Below the pieces are notes generated by a model. The model had not been told where the DNA came from and did no database searches. It saw nothing but the letters and a program-made list of their open reading frames with translations. The position numbers and the translations under genes were made by a program. A DNA stretch of 64,000 nt from Phycomyces blakesleeanus NRRL 1555(-). Taxonomy: Eukaryota > Mucoromycota > Mucoromycetes > Mucorales > Phycomycetaceae. Positions 25,562 to 37,048 of the stretch are shown here, piece after piece. The stretch's first letter is position 1, and every line of letters starts with the position of its first letter. Where the stretch lies: assembly GCF_001638985.1 (NCBI RefSeq), contig NW_017265138.1, forward strand, positions 496,001-560,000, given 5' to 3'.

Positions 25562-26030
25562 TCAGCTTTGTGCGGCACCTAGCATATTTTCTAAATCGTC
25601 TTGTCTCTCTATAAATTTTAAACAAATTATACAAAAAGAATTCGTTGATCGTTATGCTTATGTTCATGTACAAAATTCAATCTCTTTTTTTTAAAAAAAA
25701 AATTACTTTTTGCGGCAGACTGAACTGCTTTTTTATCATCGGCAAGGAAGAATATGTTCGATGATGGGACATGACGCTCATACAGAGCCTGTAATTCAAC
25801 ATAAATCAATATATATATATATATATATATATGTGATTGTATTTAGATTTGTAGTAATAATCTAAGGATTTTTAATTTATTTTTTACCGCTGATGATCTT
25901 AAGCCTTTCAATTCAGAATTCAACACCTTGGCTGCTCTGAGCTGTTTAAATGAAATGAAGTTCAGGTCATTTGATCATTCAATTGACTGAATCTATCTAC
26001 CTCATTTTCCAAGTAAGTTTTGGTTGACAT
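25562..26030 (-). CDS. ASDURF-like prefoldin-type small protein
   Basis: A 70-residue protein in four minus-strand exons: 26001..26030, 25888..25941, 25707..25788 and 25562..25608. All junctions are GT-AG and keep frame (10 codons; 18 codons; 27 codons plus one base; two bases plus 15 codons with stop). The central segment SSNIFFLADDKKAV matches the hallmark SNIFFLAD segment of ASDURF, the prefoldin-like subunit of the PAQosome (R2TP/prefoldin-like co-chaperone). Heptad-like helices flank it, LENELRAAKVLNSELKGL and RQDDLENML, the expected coiled-coil arms of a beta-prefoldin. In mammals ASDURF is made from an upstream ORF of the ASNSD1 mRNA; here it is a separate gene. Intron 3 contains a T8A10 palindrome. 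It could instead be another short prefoldin; the exon structure is well supported. Confidence 0.75.
25685..25702. repeat. T8A10 palindrome in ASDURF-like intron 3
   Basis: Joined T and A homopolymers immediately beside the exon 3 donor (minus strand), same design as other copies. Confidence 0.8.
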
Positions 26031-26291
26031 AATATATATAGTGTTTGTTTGGTTTACAGAGAAAGCAACAGTGACTGTCCGTCACTCACAAAAGAATATA
26101 TATATATATATATATGTAAAGAGACTACTATAGATCTGTGTAATGACATTCTTATTTGAAAAAAAAAAACTATACCAGAAACTAAATCATCAAAAATATT
26201 AACACTATAAAAAACCCCCCACACTCCATATAAAACCCAAATAAAATCATAGTATCATATCACTTGATTATTTCCTTTGTCCCTTAGATTT

Positions 26292-26931
26292 TTATATATT
26301 TGTTCCGTCCACTTTATTGACTTTAAGCTTAGGGGGCAAAGCTGTTAATGAAAAAAAATGAACAAAAGGTGAGGGGGAGGGGGTGCTAAATGGTCAACCA
26401 TAAAGTACGGTCATTTAGATCTCCTGGATGCTCAAAGCTATATAGAGACGAATATTTAGTACACCACATATTAAAAAAGTAACAATAAGGAAATAAAGCA
26501 AAAAGTAAGGATATTTACCAGGGGGAAGGGACTGTCTCAACTTAAGGGCCTTCTGCTTGTCGTTGACGACAAGAGTGTAAAGGTAGCGAGAGCATCTGAC
26601 CTTGAACTTGTACTTGTCACCGTTCTTCTTGACGCGGGCAGCTACATGAGGCGGTTTGAGTAAGTATGTTGATCTACAGTGTGCTCGAAAGTAAAGGGTC
26701 GAGATCGGTAAACTTACAGACGGCGTCCTTTCTGCGGGTGATCTCGAGGAACTGCTTGATGTCCAAAACCTGCTTGGGCTATTGCGATGTAAAGAAAATA
26801 AAATACATAGTGATATGATGAGTAAATTTTGGATGATTTATCTCATTGGGGGTGTTCATCCATCCATCTGAGCCAAGTTCCATCAGAGCTTCTTGGATGT
26901 TGGTGATGTTTTCAAAAAGGTAGTTTACCAT
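26292..26931 (-). CDS. RPL38: 60S ribosomal protein eL38
   Basis: Component of the large ribosomal subunit. Minus-strand exons: ATG alone at 26929..26931, then 26718..26778, 26519..26641 and 26292..26341, giving 78 residues. Exon 2 encodes [20 protein letters not shown] and exon 3 the family core: [41 protein letters not shown]. Core and spacing match eL38 closely. An ATG-only first exon is common in fungal ribosomal protein genes; the donor here is GTAAAC and the intron is 148 nt. The last exon is the weak part: it yields [16 protein letters not shown], longer than the typical tail, so the acceptor could differ. It lies 261 bases upstream of the ASDURF-like gene on the same strand. Confidence 0.88.
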
Positions 26932-27510
26932 GATGTGATGTATATGCCAAAAGAAGGAGGAATGGCCTGTCTGGTTCACAGGCTTCCAAGAGGTGGACAA
27001 GCCCACGCGAGGTTGCGACGTGTCGGAGTACAAATCTAGAGCTTTATTGCCGGACCACTCCAAAGAACTTCACTGATAGAGAGCTGTCTATTGGCCAAGT
27101 CCAAAAGAAGTTGGCAAAATTCAAACGATTGCCTTTCTCTTTGCTTATTTTAATTTACTTTAATATAACGTTTTCATTTCATTTTTATTTCTATGTTTTT
27201 GCTTATTGGTGATGACACAATATAATATATTAAATATCACAAAAAGAACGGTCTGTTCATAAGTGCATATGTTTTATAAGTCGGTGGCTTTTTATGTGCT
27301 TTATTAAATATGATATACATATGGTTTAATTGTTAATTGTTTTATGGAATTAAATAAATAAAAGTACTTTTTTTCACAAGATCATCATCATAACCTTGAA
27401 GTTCTATTGACTGAGTATATCTGATAGATTTTGATGATTATGGTACAAGTTAAAAAAAAAGGAAGTTTAGATGGTGTAAGAATCCAAAATCTACATCACT
27501 TACCAGCCGC

Positions 27511-27552
27511 GGCTAAACTGATGAAGAGATCATCATCATCATCAATTTAGCC
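27511..27552. repeat. Inverted repeat / potential hairpin
   Basis: The arms GGCTAAACTGATGA and TCATCAATTTAGCC pair at 13 of 14 positions around a short loop rich in ATC repeats. It overlaps the palindrome GCCGCGGC at its left edge. It lies between eL38 and MET6 and does not look like a terminator of either. Confidence 0.6.
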
Positions 27553-28373
27553 TTGACGTGACCGAGATTTAATCTCATTCGGAGTGTGTTTTTTTTTGGA
27601 TCTCTTCCTTCAGGGAATGGAGCGGATATGAAATAGAAGAAGGACTTAAGATTTAATATACTATAATAAAATAACAAACTTTGAATATTACACTGCAGCA
27701 TATCATCAATTGAATGAATTGTAAAGGGAATACATCAATTCAGACTATTCTCGGTAAATTGTGGTTGATATCCAATACCGTGCAAAAAAGTTTAAAGATA
27801 TCATAAACACACACACAAACATAAAAATTTCCTTAGGGCTTTCCCCTGGATCTTCAATAGTATTCCTTAGAAAAAGTAGATGTTCGGGTATGATTGGATG
27901 TAAACTTGCATATTGTCCAACATAAGATGAACTCTCCAAACTTGATGAGCTTTGTGCCTTGATTGAATTTATATTTATTAGCATTACTACCATAATATTA
28001 AAGCCTCGATTTCATTAAAGCCTCCCTTACATAAAGTGATAGGGACCACTATAAAAAGCCTGTCAAAATTTGCTCATATATTTTTCTACTGCAAATCAAT
28101 CAATCAGTTCATTAATTATATTTGTTATTCATCTATCGATCAACTACAGAATACAAAATGCCATCTCTCTTTTTCGGTCTTCGATTAATTCAGGTAGTAC
28201 AATGAGATGAATCTACAAACTTCATGCCAAAAATAAGAATATATTTTATATATAAAAAAAAAAGATGATGCCCTGCTATGATTGGCTGGCTCTGAATAAC
28301 GATCTCATCTTCCAGGAATTTAGGACATCTGTGGTTTAAATCATTTCTTACGTTTTGCATAGATTGGACCACC

Positions 28374-28380
28374 TATAAAA
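28374..28380 (+). promoter_or_regulatory. TATA box of methionine synthase
   Basis: TATAAAA sits 64 bases before the MET6 start codon, followed by an A/C-rich leader ending ACAACAATG, a strong fungal initiation context expected for a highly expressed gene. Confidence 0.6.
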
Positions 28381-28437
28381 GCAAACTCACGGTTGTTATT
28401 CACTCACCATTATCTCAAACAATTCAATTATACAACA

Positions 28438-30842
28438 ATGGTTACTGCCACTAATCTCGGATATCCCTATGTCGGTGCTAAGCGTGAGCTAAAGAAGCTT
28501 GTCGAATCTTTCTGGTCTGCCAAGATCTCTGAAGATGAGCTTCGTACTGGCTACTCCAAGATCCAGGAGTCTCACTGGAAGTTGCAGCAGGAGAAGGGCA
28601 TTCAGCACATTCCCTCCGGTGAATACACTCTCTATGATCGTGTCCTTGACACCGCCCAGCAGTTTGGTGCCATTCCTCAGCGTTATCAGCATATCAAGAG
28701 TCCTCTCGAGCAGTTCTTTGCCATGGGTCGTGGTCTCCAGCGTGCTGCCACAGCCACCTCTGAGAAAGTTGACGTCCCTGCCATGGAAATGAAGAAGTGG
28801 TTTGACACCAACTACCATTTCATTGTCCCCGAGTTCGAGGCCGACCAGAAGTTTACTCTCCAGAACCCTCGTGCTGTCGAGCAATTCAAGGCTGCCAAGG
28901 CTCTCGGTATCCACACTCGCCCTGTACTCGTTGGTCCCATTACCTTCTTGCACCTCGGAAAGGCTGCCAAGGGTACCGAAGATTTCGAGACCCTCTCCTT
29001 GTTGCCCAAGGTCCTTCCTCTTTACATCGAGCTCATCAAGCAGCTCGAAGCCGCCGGTGCCGACTGGGTCCAGATTGATGAACCCGTCCTCATCCTCGAT
29101 TTGGATGCCAACGTCAAGCTTGCCCTCGAGAAGGCCTACAAGACCATCAAGGCCCAGACCAACATCAAGGTCCTCGTCGCCGCTTACTTTGGCCGCATTG
29201 AGAACAACGTCTACGCCATCAAGGACAACGTTGATGCCATCCACCTCGATCTCGTCCGTGCACCTGAAGAACTCGACATTGTCTTGCCTTTGTTGAAGGA
29301 GAACCAGGTCCTCTCGCTCGGTCTTGTCGATGGTCGCAACATTTGGATCAATAACCTCTCCAAGTCTATCGAGCTCGCTGAAAAGGCTGTCAAGGCTCTT
29401 GGTCAAGACCGCGTCTTCATTGCTCCCTCCTGCTCTTTGGCCCACTCTCCTTTCTCTACCACATTTGAGAAGAAGATCCAGGCCAAGAACCCCGAACTCT
29501 TCAGCTGGTTGTCTTATGCTGCCGAGAAGTGCTCTGAAGTCTCCATTATAGCCAAGGCTTTGAACCAAGGTCGTGAGTCTGTCAAGGAAGCCCTGGCCGC
29601 CAACGCCGCCGCCATTGAATCCCGCCGCACATCCCCTCAGACTAAGAACCCCATCGTTCGTGAGCGCGTGGCCAAGATTCCCACTGAAGCCTGGAAGCGC
29701 CCATCTCCTTTCGCTGTCCGCCGCGAGGCTCAGGTCAAGAAGCTCAACCTCCCTCTCTTCCCTACCACCACCATCGGCTCCTTCCCTCAGACCAAGGATA
29801 TCCGTGTTGCCCGCCAGAAGTATGCCAAGGGTGAGCTTTCCCAGGCCGACTATGATGTCTTTATCAAGGCTGAGATGAAGAAGGTTGTCGAGTTCCAGGA
29901 GAGAGTTGGACTCGATGTCCTTGTCCACGGTGAACCCGAGCGTAACGACATGGTTGAGCACTTTGGTCATCTTTTGCACGGCTATGACTTTACCGAGAAC
30001 GGCTGGGTTGTCTCCTATGGTTCCCGTTGTGTCAAGCCTCCTGTTATCTTTGGTGATGTTAGCCGTCGTCAGCCTATGACCATCGACGAGATTGTCTATG
30101 CTCAGTCCTTGACTAAGTTGCCCATGAAGGGTATGTTGACTGGCCCCGTTACCATGATGAAGTGGTCCTTTGTGCGTGATGACATTCCTGCCAACGAGCT
30201 TTGCGCCCAGATTGCTCTTGCTCTCCGTGACGAGGTTGTCGATCTTGAGACTGCTGGTATTCCCTGTATCCAGGTCGATGAGCCCGCTATTCGTGAAGGT
30301 CTTCCTATTCGCCGTGCTGATTGGGATTCATACCTTGAGTGGTCTGTTGGATCTTTCCGTCTCTCTACAGCTGGTGTTCGCGATGAAACCCAAATCCACA
30401 CACACATGTGCTACTCTGACTTTAACGATATCTTTGATGCCATTGCTGCTCTTGATGGTAAGTTCTTATATATATAAACAATACTCCAAAAAAAAAGACT
30501 TTATGAACCTTTTTACTTATTTTTATTTTTATTTTATTAGCTGATGTTATCACTATCGAGAACTCCAAGTCTGATGAGAAGCTCCTCAAGATCTTTGAAA
30601 CTAAGCAGTACACTAACGAGATCGGTCCCGGTCTTTATGACATCCACTCTCCCCGTGTTCCCTCTTACGAGGAGATGAAGACTCGTTTCGGTGACATGCT
30701 CAAGTACTTGCCTGAGCACCTCTTGTGGGTCAACCCCGATTGTGGTCTCAAGTCCCGTGGCTGGCCCGAGGTCGAGGCTGCGCTTGTCAACATGGTCGCA
30801 GTCGCCAAGTACTACCGCTCTCTCAAGGCTACCAATGCCTAA
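28438..30842 (+). CDS. MET6: Cobalamin-independent methionine synthase (MetE/Met6)
   Basis: Transfers the methyl group from 5-methyltetrahydropteroyl-polyglutamate to homocysteine, the last step of methionine synthesis, in the cytosol. Exons 28438..30457 and 30541..30842 give 773 residues, the normal length. Zinc and homocysteine ligands are all present with the right spacing: H656 and C658 in [11 protein letters not shown]680 in VITIENS, and C741 in [11 protein letters not shown]. The N-terminal barrel starts [15 protein letters not shown]. Third positions are strongly biased to C, unlike neighbouring genes, which suggests high expression. The single intron falls in ALDG|ADV, close to the zinc site. 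A TATA box lies 64 bases upstream. Long frames on the opposite strand are by-products of this codon bias. Confidence 0.97.
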
Positions 30843-33800
30843 GCTAAACCGCTTCCCTACTTCTTCCTTTTTCTTTCAACATAAAAAGTTTCTTCATTCC
30901 CCAGCAGTTCATATTCCATGATCTCAACATCCTGCACATAGTATAAAATCCAAAAATCAGAAACTCAATCTTACCAAAAAACAACAACCCGGTTATTTTA
31001 ACAATAACAATGTAATTAATTACTTTCTCTATACCCATTATTTTCAACAAGGGCACTCTTATACATACAACCACCACTCAAAAATAAATCATTATCTTTG
31101 CTTTTTTTTTCTTCATTAATAATTTTTTTTTAATTTTTGTTTGTCTCAAATTTTCTTAATAATATATATATATATCAAAGATCTTATTGTAATGTACTTC
31201 TTGCTGCTAACCATTTATTTCAACCAGCTTGTAAACGAATCTTACATAAACGGCCTAATGCTTTATGAGCTTTTATTTTGTTTGGATCAATGTACCTTGG
31301 CCAAAACATAGAATACCTTCTTTTTTCTCACTCAATAAAAGGCGAATACAGGCTTGATGTTATTTACAAGGGGTGGGTAAAAAAAAAGAAGAAAAAAAAG
31401 CTGAGAGCCTTCTTATCCAGGTGGTCTAAAAGGACTTTTTTACTTTGTTTGTTTGTTTCGTGCGAGAAGTTGAGAACCAATCCATCCAAGACCATATTGC
31501 TTCTAATAAATGTAATTCATAGGTTCAAACACACATTGTTTCCAATAGTATTTCCTAATTCATTCTTGTATAACAAGCGTGTAACAATACTTTCTTAAAA
31601 AAATGTAAGGTGGTGAAGAATAATATTTGAATGCAAGAACAATAGTTGGTCTAAACAATACATATCTATACACAGAAGCTCATTGGATTATCTTTGTGAA
31701 ATATCCTTCTTCTTCTTCTTCTTTGGAAATAATGTACCTGAATTGCTCATTGTTAGTCCGTACGACCTCTTTTATTTTATTTTATTTACAAATACTTGTA
31801 TCAATTAGACTGTTAAAAAGCACAAACACACACACAGTTGCCCCTAAATACTCGTACCTTTTAATATGCCAGTATCACTTTAATTAGGGACCTTTGATCT
31901 ATCGAAACAAAACTAATTTTAGGATATATATATATATTCCTACATTTTCATATTATACTTGGAGATGCATAACCTATTTTAATAAAGAACTATATATCTA
32001 TTTAACCCTTCATTTGCCTATCACAAACATAGGGCCGTAAGATAGAAATCAAAAAAAAAAGAAACGAACAAACGGTATATGTTCAGACCATAGTTCTGAG
32101 CAAAAATTGACCAAAAAAACAAAACGTTTACTATTATTGCTGTTGTTATTTTGATAAATGATTCACAAACCATCTTTAGATTATCAAGCTAGTACAATAG
32201 ACTGGTCTCTAGAGAACTAGTGAATGCGCCCAAGGCTTTATTGATGTTTCTTACTAGGTTGAGGGAGAAATTGATTTCTTGAGATGCTCTATTGAGACGA
32301 TTTCTTCTTCTTCTTCTTTCTTCTATTATGGGACCCGTATATTTTCTTTCTAGATCAACTCACTTATTATTAACACGATGCCAAGCATAATGTATTAGCG
32401 ATAATGAAGAAGATGAAGAAGTATTGAGTTTTGCTGTAATAGATGGTTGCTTTCATAATACAGGTTTTCTCTTTATTTTTTAAGTTTTAGTTTTAGTTTT
32501 AGTTTTGGGTTAAATTGTATAAGTCAATTATTAGAAACAATCTCAAGCAGTATGTTATGTTATGTGCTGTAAGATTTTATTCAATTTTATATTTTTTTTA
32601 TTTCTAAAGAGTATTATTAATAGTCCAATATATTCCAACTTTAGTATTGTTTTCTTGTATTGACAGACATTATTATTGCCTTGTCTACTTCTCCTTAACC
32701 ATAAAAACTGTTCTGTGTTTCAAATCGATTAGTTTTTTGATTATTATTTTTGGTCTCTATGGTTACTGCATTTCACGCATTTAACCGTATTTAACCGTAC
32801 CCCAGATAAGCTTACTATTTCAAACCTTGACACAAAGAATATAGAAAAGAATAAAATAAATAAGGGGTGGTAAAGAAGATATTCACAGAACTTGATCATA
32901 TATATATATGAATAGTCGTGTATTTACAACACATACTCATTCAAGATTATCGGCTCTTTTATTTCATTTTTCTTCTTTAACAAAATAAAATTATATAATG
33001 TAATATACTACAATAGAGCTAAATTGCTCATTAGAAATTTCGTACAAAATAATTCGAGACCCTAGTTAAAGTGTATATCCCTGATTCAATTATATTCAAA
33101 ATAGATATGAGCGTAGTTACTTTTATATACATATGTACATATTAAAGTCTATCTAATGTACCAGCTCTTGTATTTGTCTGCAATGTACACATACACATAC
33201 ACATCTAACCACTTCTGAGCTTCTCAAAGAAATCAGCATTAGAAAGACCCCACTAGGAAACAATTTACGAATTCTATTTTCATCTTGTGATATTAGGCCA
33301 ATGTTTGAATCTGTAAATTTTTAATTACACAATCAATACCTCTTATATAGCATGGTTAATTATCTCTAGTTGTTCTAATAGATAAGTAATATACATATAT
33401 ATTGACCTTTGAAATCAATCGAATATATATAAAATCATGTAGATACAAAAAAATCAAAAGTACGGAATATAATGTGAACCAAGATTTACAATGATGACAC
33501 TATACTTGTAATTAAGATACATCATACTCGAGTACACATGTGTGAACTTTGGAGGCACTGGACAGTTTATCAATGCATATTTACATATTGCTTTTTACTT
33601 TCCTTTGTAGATAATGCGCTTTATTCAATGTATATCTTCTCTTGCATAGCATATTCATACGATGATTTCTTGAAAATCTAAAAAGTAGAGAAAAATCAAT
33701 TTTTTCTGAAATCACAATCGAATAATTAGATAATATCTATCTATCTATCTATCTATCTAAAATAATAATAATAATTGAAACAAAAGACAAATGATAACAA

Positions 33801-34518
33801 ACTAATATAATGGGAAATTAAATAACATACAATACAATAGAGGAAAGCTCATGGCAAAGAATCATCATCTGTGTCTAAAGCACAAAGTGTCTCAGGGCAC
33901 AAGATACATTAGTTTTTCTTTTCTACTCATGTGGTAGTCATCCTTACAAATGTAATTTGATCCCCTTATCATTATTAGCAGTAGTATTATAATGTAGCTC
34001 TTGCCCATGAATACCTCACCTGCTTTTGGGATTTATGTATAAAAACTCTTGAGAAATAAAGAAATCAAAATCAAGGGTTTGATAGATAGATATCTCTTTA
34101 TTATGCGTAAAGGTTAGAAGCACATTTGAATTATTATTATTAATAAGCAAGGAACTTAACTCCTGCCGAATTTGCTTTTTTTTGTAGTCTAAAAACTAAC
34201 CCAAATGGTTGACTTTTTGGTTTTTGGGGTTTGAGTTCGGTTTAGCCGGAGATATAAAAAAAAACGATTACTGAAAAACGATTATCCTAGGAGGCAAGAA
34301 GTGCGGGATTCAAAGCAAACTTGCAGTTGATAGTCATTGTCTCTCACTCACTCACTCACTCTCACTCTCACTCTCTCTTTCTTTTTTATTTTTATTTTTA
34401 TTTTATTTTATTTTATTTTATTTTATTTTATTTTATATACACCAAAAGAAGAAAGAAGAAAACCTAAAAACTTACAGTGGTTTTTCTAAACATCTCCCTC
34501 TAATCCCTATCTGTTATT
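30843..34518. other. 3.7-kb AT-rich block without recognised genes
   Basis: Frames are short and low-complexity on both strands. Notable items are a TTTTAG hexamer run (about 32479-32506), a TATC tetramer run (33734-33760), CTCA/CTCTCA repeats (34343-34378) and a long TTTTA run (34388-34437) that ends about 80 bases before the next start codon. No tRNA, transposon end or domain signature was recognised. Confidence 0.5.
34388..34437. repeat. TTTTA pentanucleotide repeat upstream of the acyltransferase
   Basis: About ten TTTTA units behind a CT-rich tract. The same pentamer recurs upstream of or inside several genes here (near 13000, 19990, 38170 and 11262). Confidence 0.8.
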
Positions 34519-35766
34519 ATGCATCCCGTTTTATATACAGCCATAGCTATGGCACCTGCGCATCTTTTTATGGTAGCTTCATTGCCTGTCAAACGAAAGC
34601 GACTATCTCAAGAAGTGTTCTTGGGGTGTTGTTGGCTTCTAGGGCTAGCAATTCCGCTGTATTTTGCAGGCCAATTTTCATTTATGGTCAATATGATCCT
34701 GTCCGTATGGGCTTGGGCAACAGGGATGAAAATGGGAGTCTGGCTCTTTTCATTATCAATGGACGAACGTAGACAACGAAAGAGTTTTGCTAGCACCTTA
34801 TTCTCCTGGCGTCAACGACCACCTAACCAAGCCGAACCACCTTCAACACCCGAATGGAGAGATATCCCACTCCAACCATTCCTCTGGCGATACCTAACAT
34901 GTCAGATTGTATTCGACAGCCTGGCAGTATTTTTTCAACATGTCGATTCACAACGTCCAGTACGAGTGCTAGCTCAGCTAATCCATTGGTGGGACAGATC
35001 GTACGTCCCAACTGAATCATTCGCATCCATAATGATGAGCTTTGGATTCTGCATTCTATTCTGCGTATATCTCCAACTTCAACTACAGGTTACATACGAT
35101 GCCTTCGTTTTGTGTTACTGTGCGCTATATCAAGTTCTACCCTGGATAGACCAAAGAATGCAGAGCTCAGCAAAAAAACCAATGTCATTAGGCGCAATCA
35201 AAGCAAGAGCCCAACGAATGATGTGGATGCGAGATCTCAAACATTATCTTGAGAGTACATTGACGATGCCACCTTTGTTCGACTCCCCCTGGCAGACAGA
35301 CAGTCTGCGTGACTTTTGGTCTAGACGCTGGCACACCATTTACAACGACTGTTTTTATAGACTAGGCTACAAACCTACACGACAGTTGATGATATCCATG
35401 GGCATACGAGGTGTGGCATGTAGACTGGTACCTGCCTTGGCCGTTTTTGCCTTATCAGGGATGATGCACGAGTACTTTTTATATTGCTCTACAGGCCCTC
35501 GCCTTTACTATTCGCATTGGGTGGGCGGCCTGCAGTGTCTGTTTTTCGCTTGTCAGACGCTTGGGATCGCGATTGGAGATAGACTGATCAAAAAGGGTTG
35601 GGCTGGATGGGTCTGGGCAGTTTTTTATATGGTGATGACATCGCACTTGTTCGTCGTTCCTTATATTCTAACTGGCTACATGTACATGGACAAACTTAGC
35701 TTTGCACCTTTATTCGAAAAAGCAGTTCTTGCTGGCAAGACTGTTTGGAGCATGCCTTTGATTTGA
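34519..35766 (+). CDS. Wax synthase-like membrane-bound O-acyltransferase
   Basis: Multi-pass membrane enzyme of the MBOAT/wax-synthase domain group, expected to move acyl chains from acyl-CoA to an alcohol or sterol-type acceptor at the ER. Single exon, 415 residues, with about seven or eight hydrophobic segments. Two family signatures are visible: SLRDFWSRRWH near residue 265 and LSGMMHEYF, where H317 is the predicted active-site histidine. The region between the first four membrane segments and the FW motif is hydrophilic and cytosolic by composition. The substrate cannot be inferred. It is first in a run of three plus-strand genes. A promethin-like lipid-droplet protein starts at the other end of the window, but no functional link is shown. 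Confidence 0.85.
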   Translation: MHPVLYTAIAMAPAHLFMVASLPVKRKRLSQEVFLGCCWLLGLAIPLYFAGQFSFMVNMILSVWAWATGMKMGVWLFSLSMDERRQRKSFASTLFSWRQRPPNQAEPPSTPEWRDIPLQPFLWRYLTCQIVFDSLAVFFQHVDSQRPVRVLAQLIHWWDRSYVPTESFASIMMSFGFCILFCVYLQLQLQVTYDAFVLCYCALYQVLPWIDQRMQSSAKKPMSLGAIKARAQRMMWMRDLKHYLESTLTMPPLFDSPWQTDSLRDFWSRRWHTIYNDCFYRLGYKPTRQLMISMGIRGVACRLVPALAVFALSGMMHEYFLYCSTGPRLYYSHWVGGLQCLFFACQTLGIAIGDRLIKKGWAGWVWAVFYMVMTSHLFVVPYILTGYMYMDKLSFAPLFEKAVLAGKTVWSMPLI

Positions 35767-36087
35767 TACCAATTAGATAGAATACATTTTTTTTGCATAT
35801 AAATACATAAATAAATTTTAACAATATAAAATATAAATAAATGGTATCGTTGTTGTAGAGCATCAATCAAACATGCATTCCTCCTCTATTATATGTAGTA
35901 AAATGTCTTGATCTGGGAAGCAAGGGGGTCAAAGCACATACATAAAAAAAACAAACAAACAAACAGAAAAAAATTATAGTCATGAAAACTAAAAGATTGA
36001 GATAATATTGAGAAAGAAAAGAAAAGAAAAAAAAGCAATATAAATGTCGCCTTCTCCTTCTTTCTTTGTATCTGTGCCTTTTTCCCA
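35767..36087. other. Spacer between acyltransferase and LEA2-like gene
   Basis: 321 bases of AT-rich sequence with AATAAA-type signals near 35810-35840 and a GAAAAG/AAACA-rich stretch before the next ATG. No gene or clear promoter motif. Confidence 0.45.
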
Positions 36088-37048
36088 ATGCCTCGTATTT
36101 CTGAATCCAAACCTACCCAGGAGTCTGATCATAAGGGTGATGTCTCTTCTGACTATAAGTTGTCTCTGATGCCTGGAATGCCACGGGACGACTCCTTGAG
36201 CGAGAAGGCGCTCAATAAACCAAGTCGGCTGGAGAACAGAAACAGGCTTCTTCGCCTATTGTGCTGTGCAGACTGTCTACCATCATGGGCTGCTGTCTTG
36301 GTGTGGTTCATAATCATATCCCTCGCGATTGCATTTGCGGTGATCGGGATCATCCTTCACACTGCCACTCCACCAAAATTCTCTATAGCAGACGTGGTAC
36401 CAGTTACTGATATGGCAGCATTAACTTACACAAACGATTCGTTTACAATTCATTTCAACCTTGTTATCAATATCAAGAACCCAAACATATTCCCCATACA
36501 CTTTAGCCATGTGAATGCCACGGTAAATTAAGAATCATACTTGAGTATTCCAGAAGATTATTGTATCTGGATTACTAACATCTAAACAATTTTTCTTTCA
36601 TTGTTCTTTCCTTTAGGCATACTATCCTATGCCCGGTAAACCAGTGGCCGGAAGTAGTTTTGTGGAAAATGAATATGTACCTATAAAAAGTGATTACAAC
36701 AAAAGTATCCCATTCTCCATGACATACAGGCCAGAAATCGATCGTTATAGAGTTATCCTTGGTACCATAACCAGCCATTGTGGAGTGACAGGTGGTCCAA
36801 TGAAAGATATCACTGTTACTTATTCAATAAATTCCACTGCCAATGCTCTATTACTCGTCGCACACCCCTCCTTCCAAGCTACCTCTACTCTTCCATGCCC
36901 AATACAGGTAAACTTTACTGATCTGTCATACTTTACGATCTTACTAATGCTTCTAATTTATTTATAGCTTCAAGATGTTCCTGAGCTGGCTGCCATTACA
37001 GAAAGATTCAAGTTGAAGCCTTCATCTAATGTTACTCATACCACATGA
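36088..37048 (+). CDS. LEA2/NDR1-HIN1-like single-pass membrane protein
   Basis: Exons 36088..36522, 36617..36907 and 36968..37048 give 268 residues. A charged, serine-rich cytosolic N-terminus is followed by a short cysteine cluster (LLCCADCLPSW), which could be palmitoylated, and one membrane segment at about 67-90. The outside domain starts after TPPKFSIADV and contains FNLVINIKNPNIFPIHFSHV, the beta-strand pattern and NPN motif of the LEA14/WHy domain, plus several N-glycosylation sequons. Similar fungal proteins have a short tail, one membrane span and an LEA2 fold, with unknown biochemical role. All junctions keep frame; the last exon is 81 nt. No enzyme function should be assumed. Confidence 0.75.

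Larger units (their letters stand above)
26932..28437. other. Divergent region between eL38 and methionine synthase
   Basis: Contains both promoters and no certain gene. A near-perfect inverted repeat lies at 27511-27552. On the minus strand two stretches (about 27930-27830 and 27620-27540) translate into unusually protein-like segments, but no complete gene could be assembled. Two TATA boxes face MET6, at 28050-28057 and 28374-28380. Just after the first, at about 28158, is an ATG opening a 15-codon frame (MPSLFFGLRLIQVVQ). Confidence 0.45.

Noticed and set aside
26779..27063. 94-codon minus-strand frame across eL38 intron 1 and leader
   Set aside because: Overlaps the ATG-only exon and intron of eL38 and shows no family signal. 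The eL38 exons on the same strand explain the conserved sequence.
28190..28372. 60-codon minus-strand frame in the MET6 promoter
   Set aside because: Overlaps the MET6 core promoter, ends in AT-rich low complexity and has no recognised motif.
28489..29979. 496-codon frame on the minus strand opposite MET6
   Set aside because: It is a by-product of the C-biased third positions of MET6. The product is L/D/G-rich with no domain, while the plus strand has all MetE ligands.
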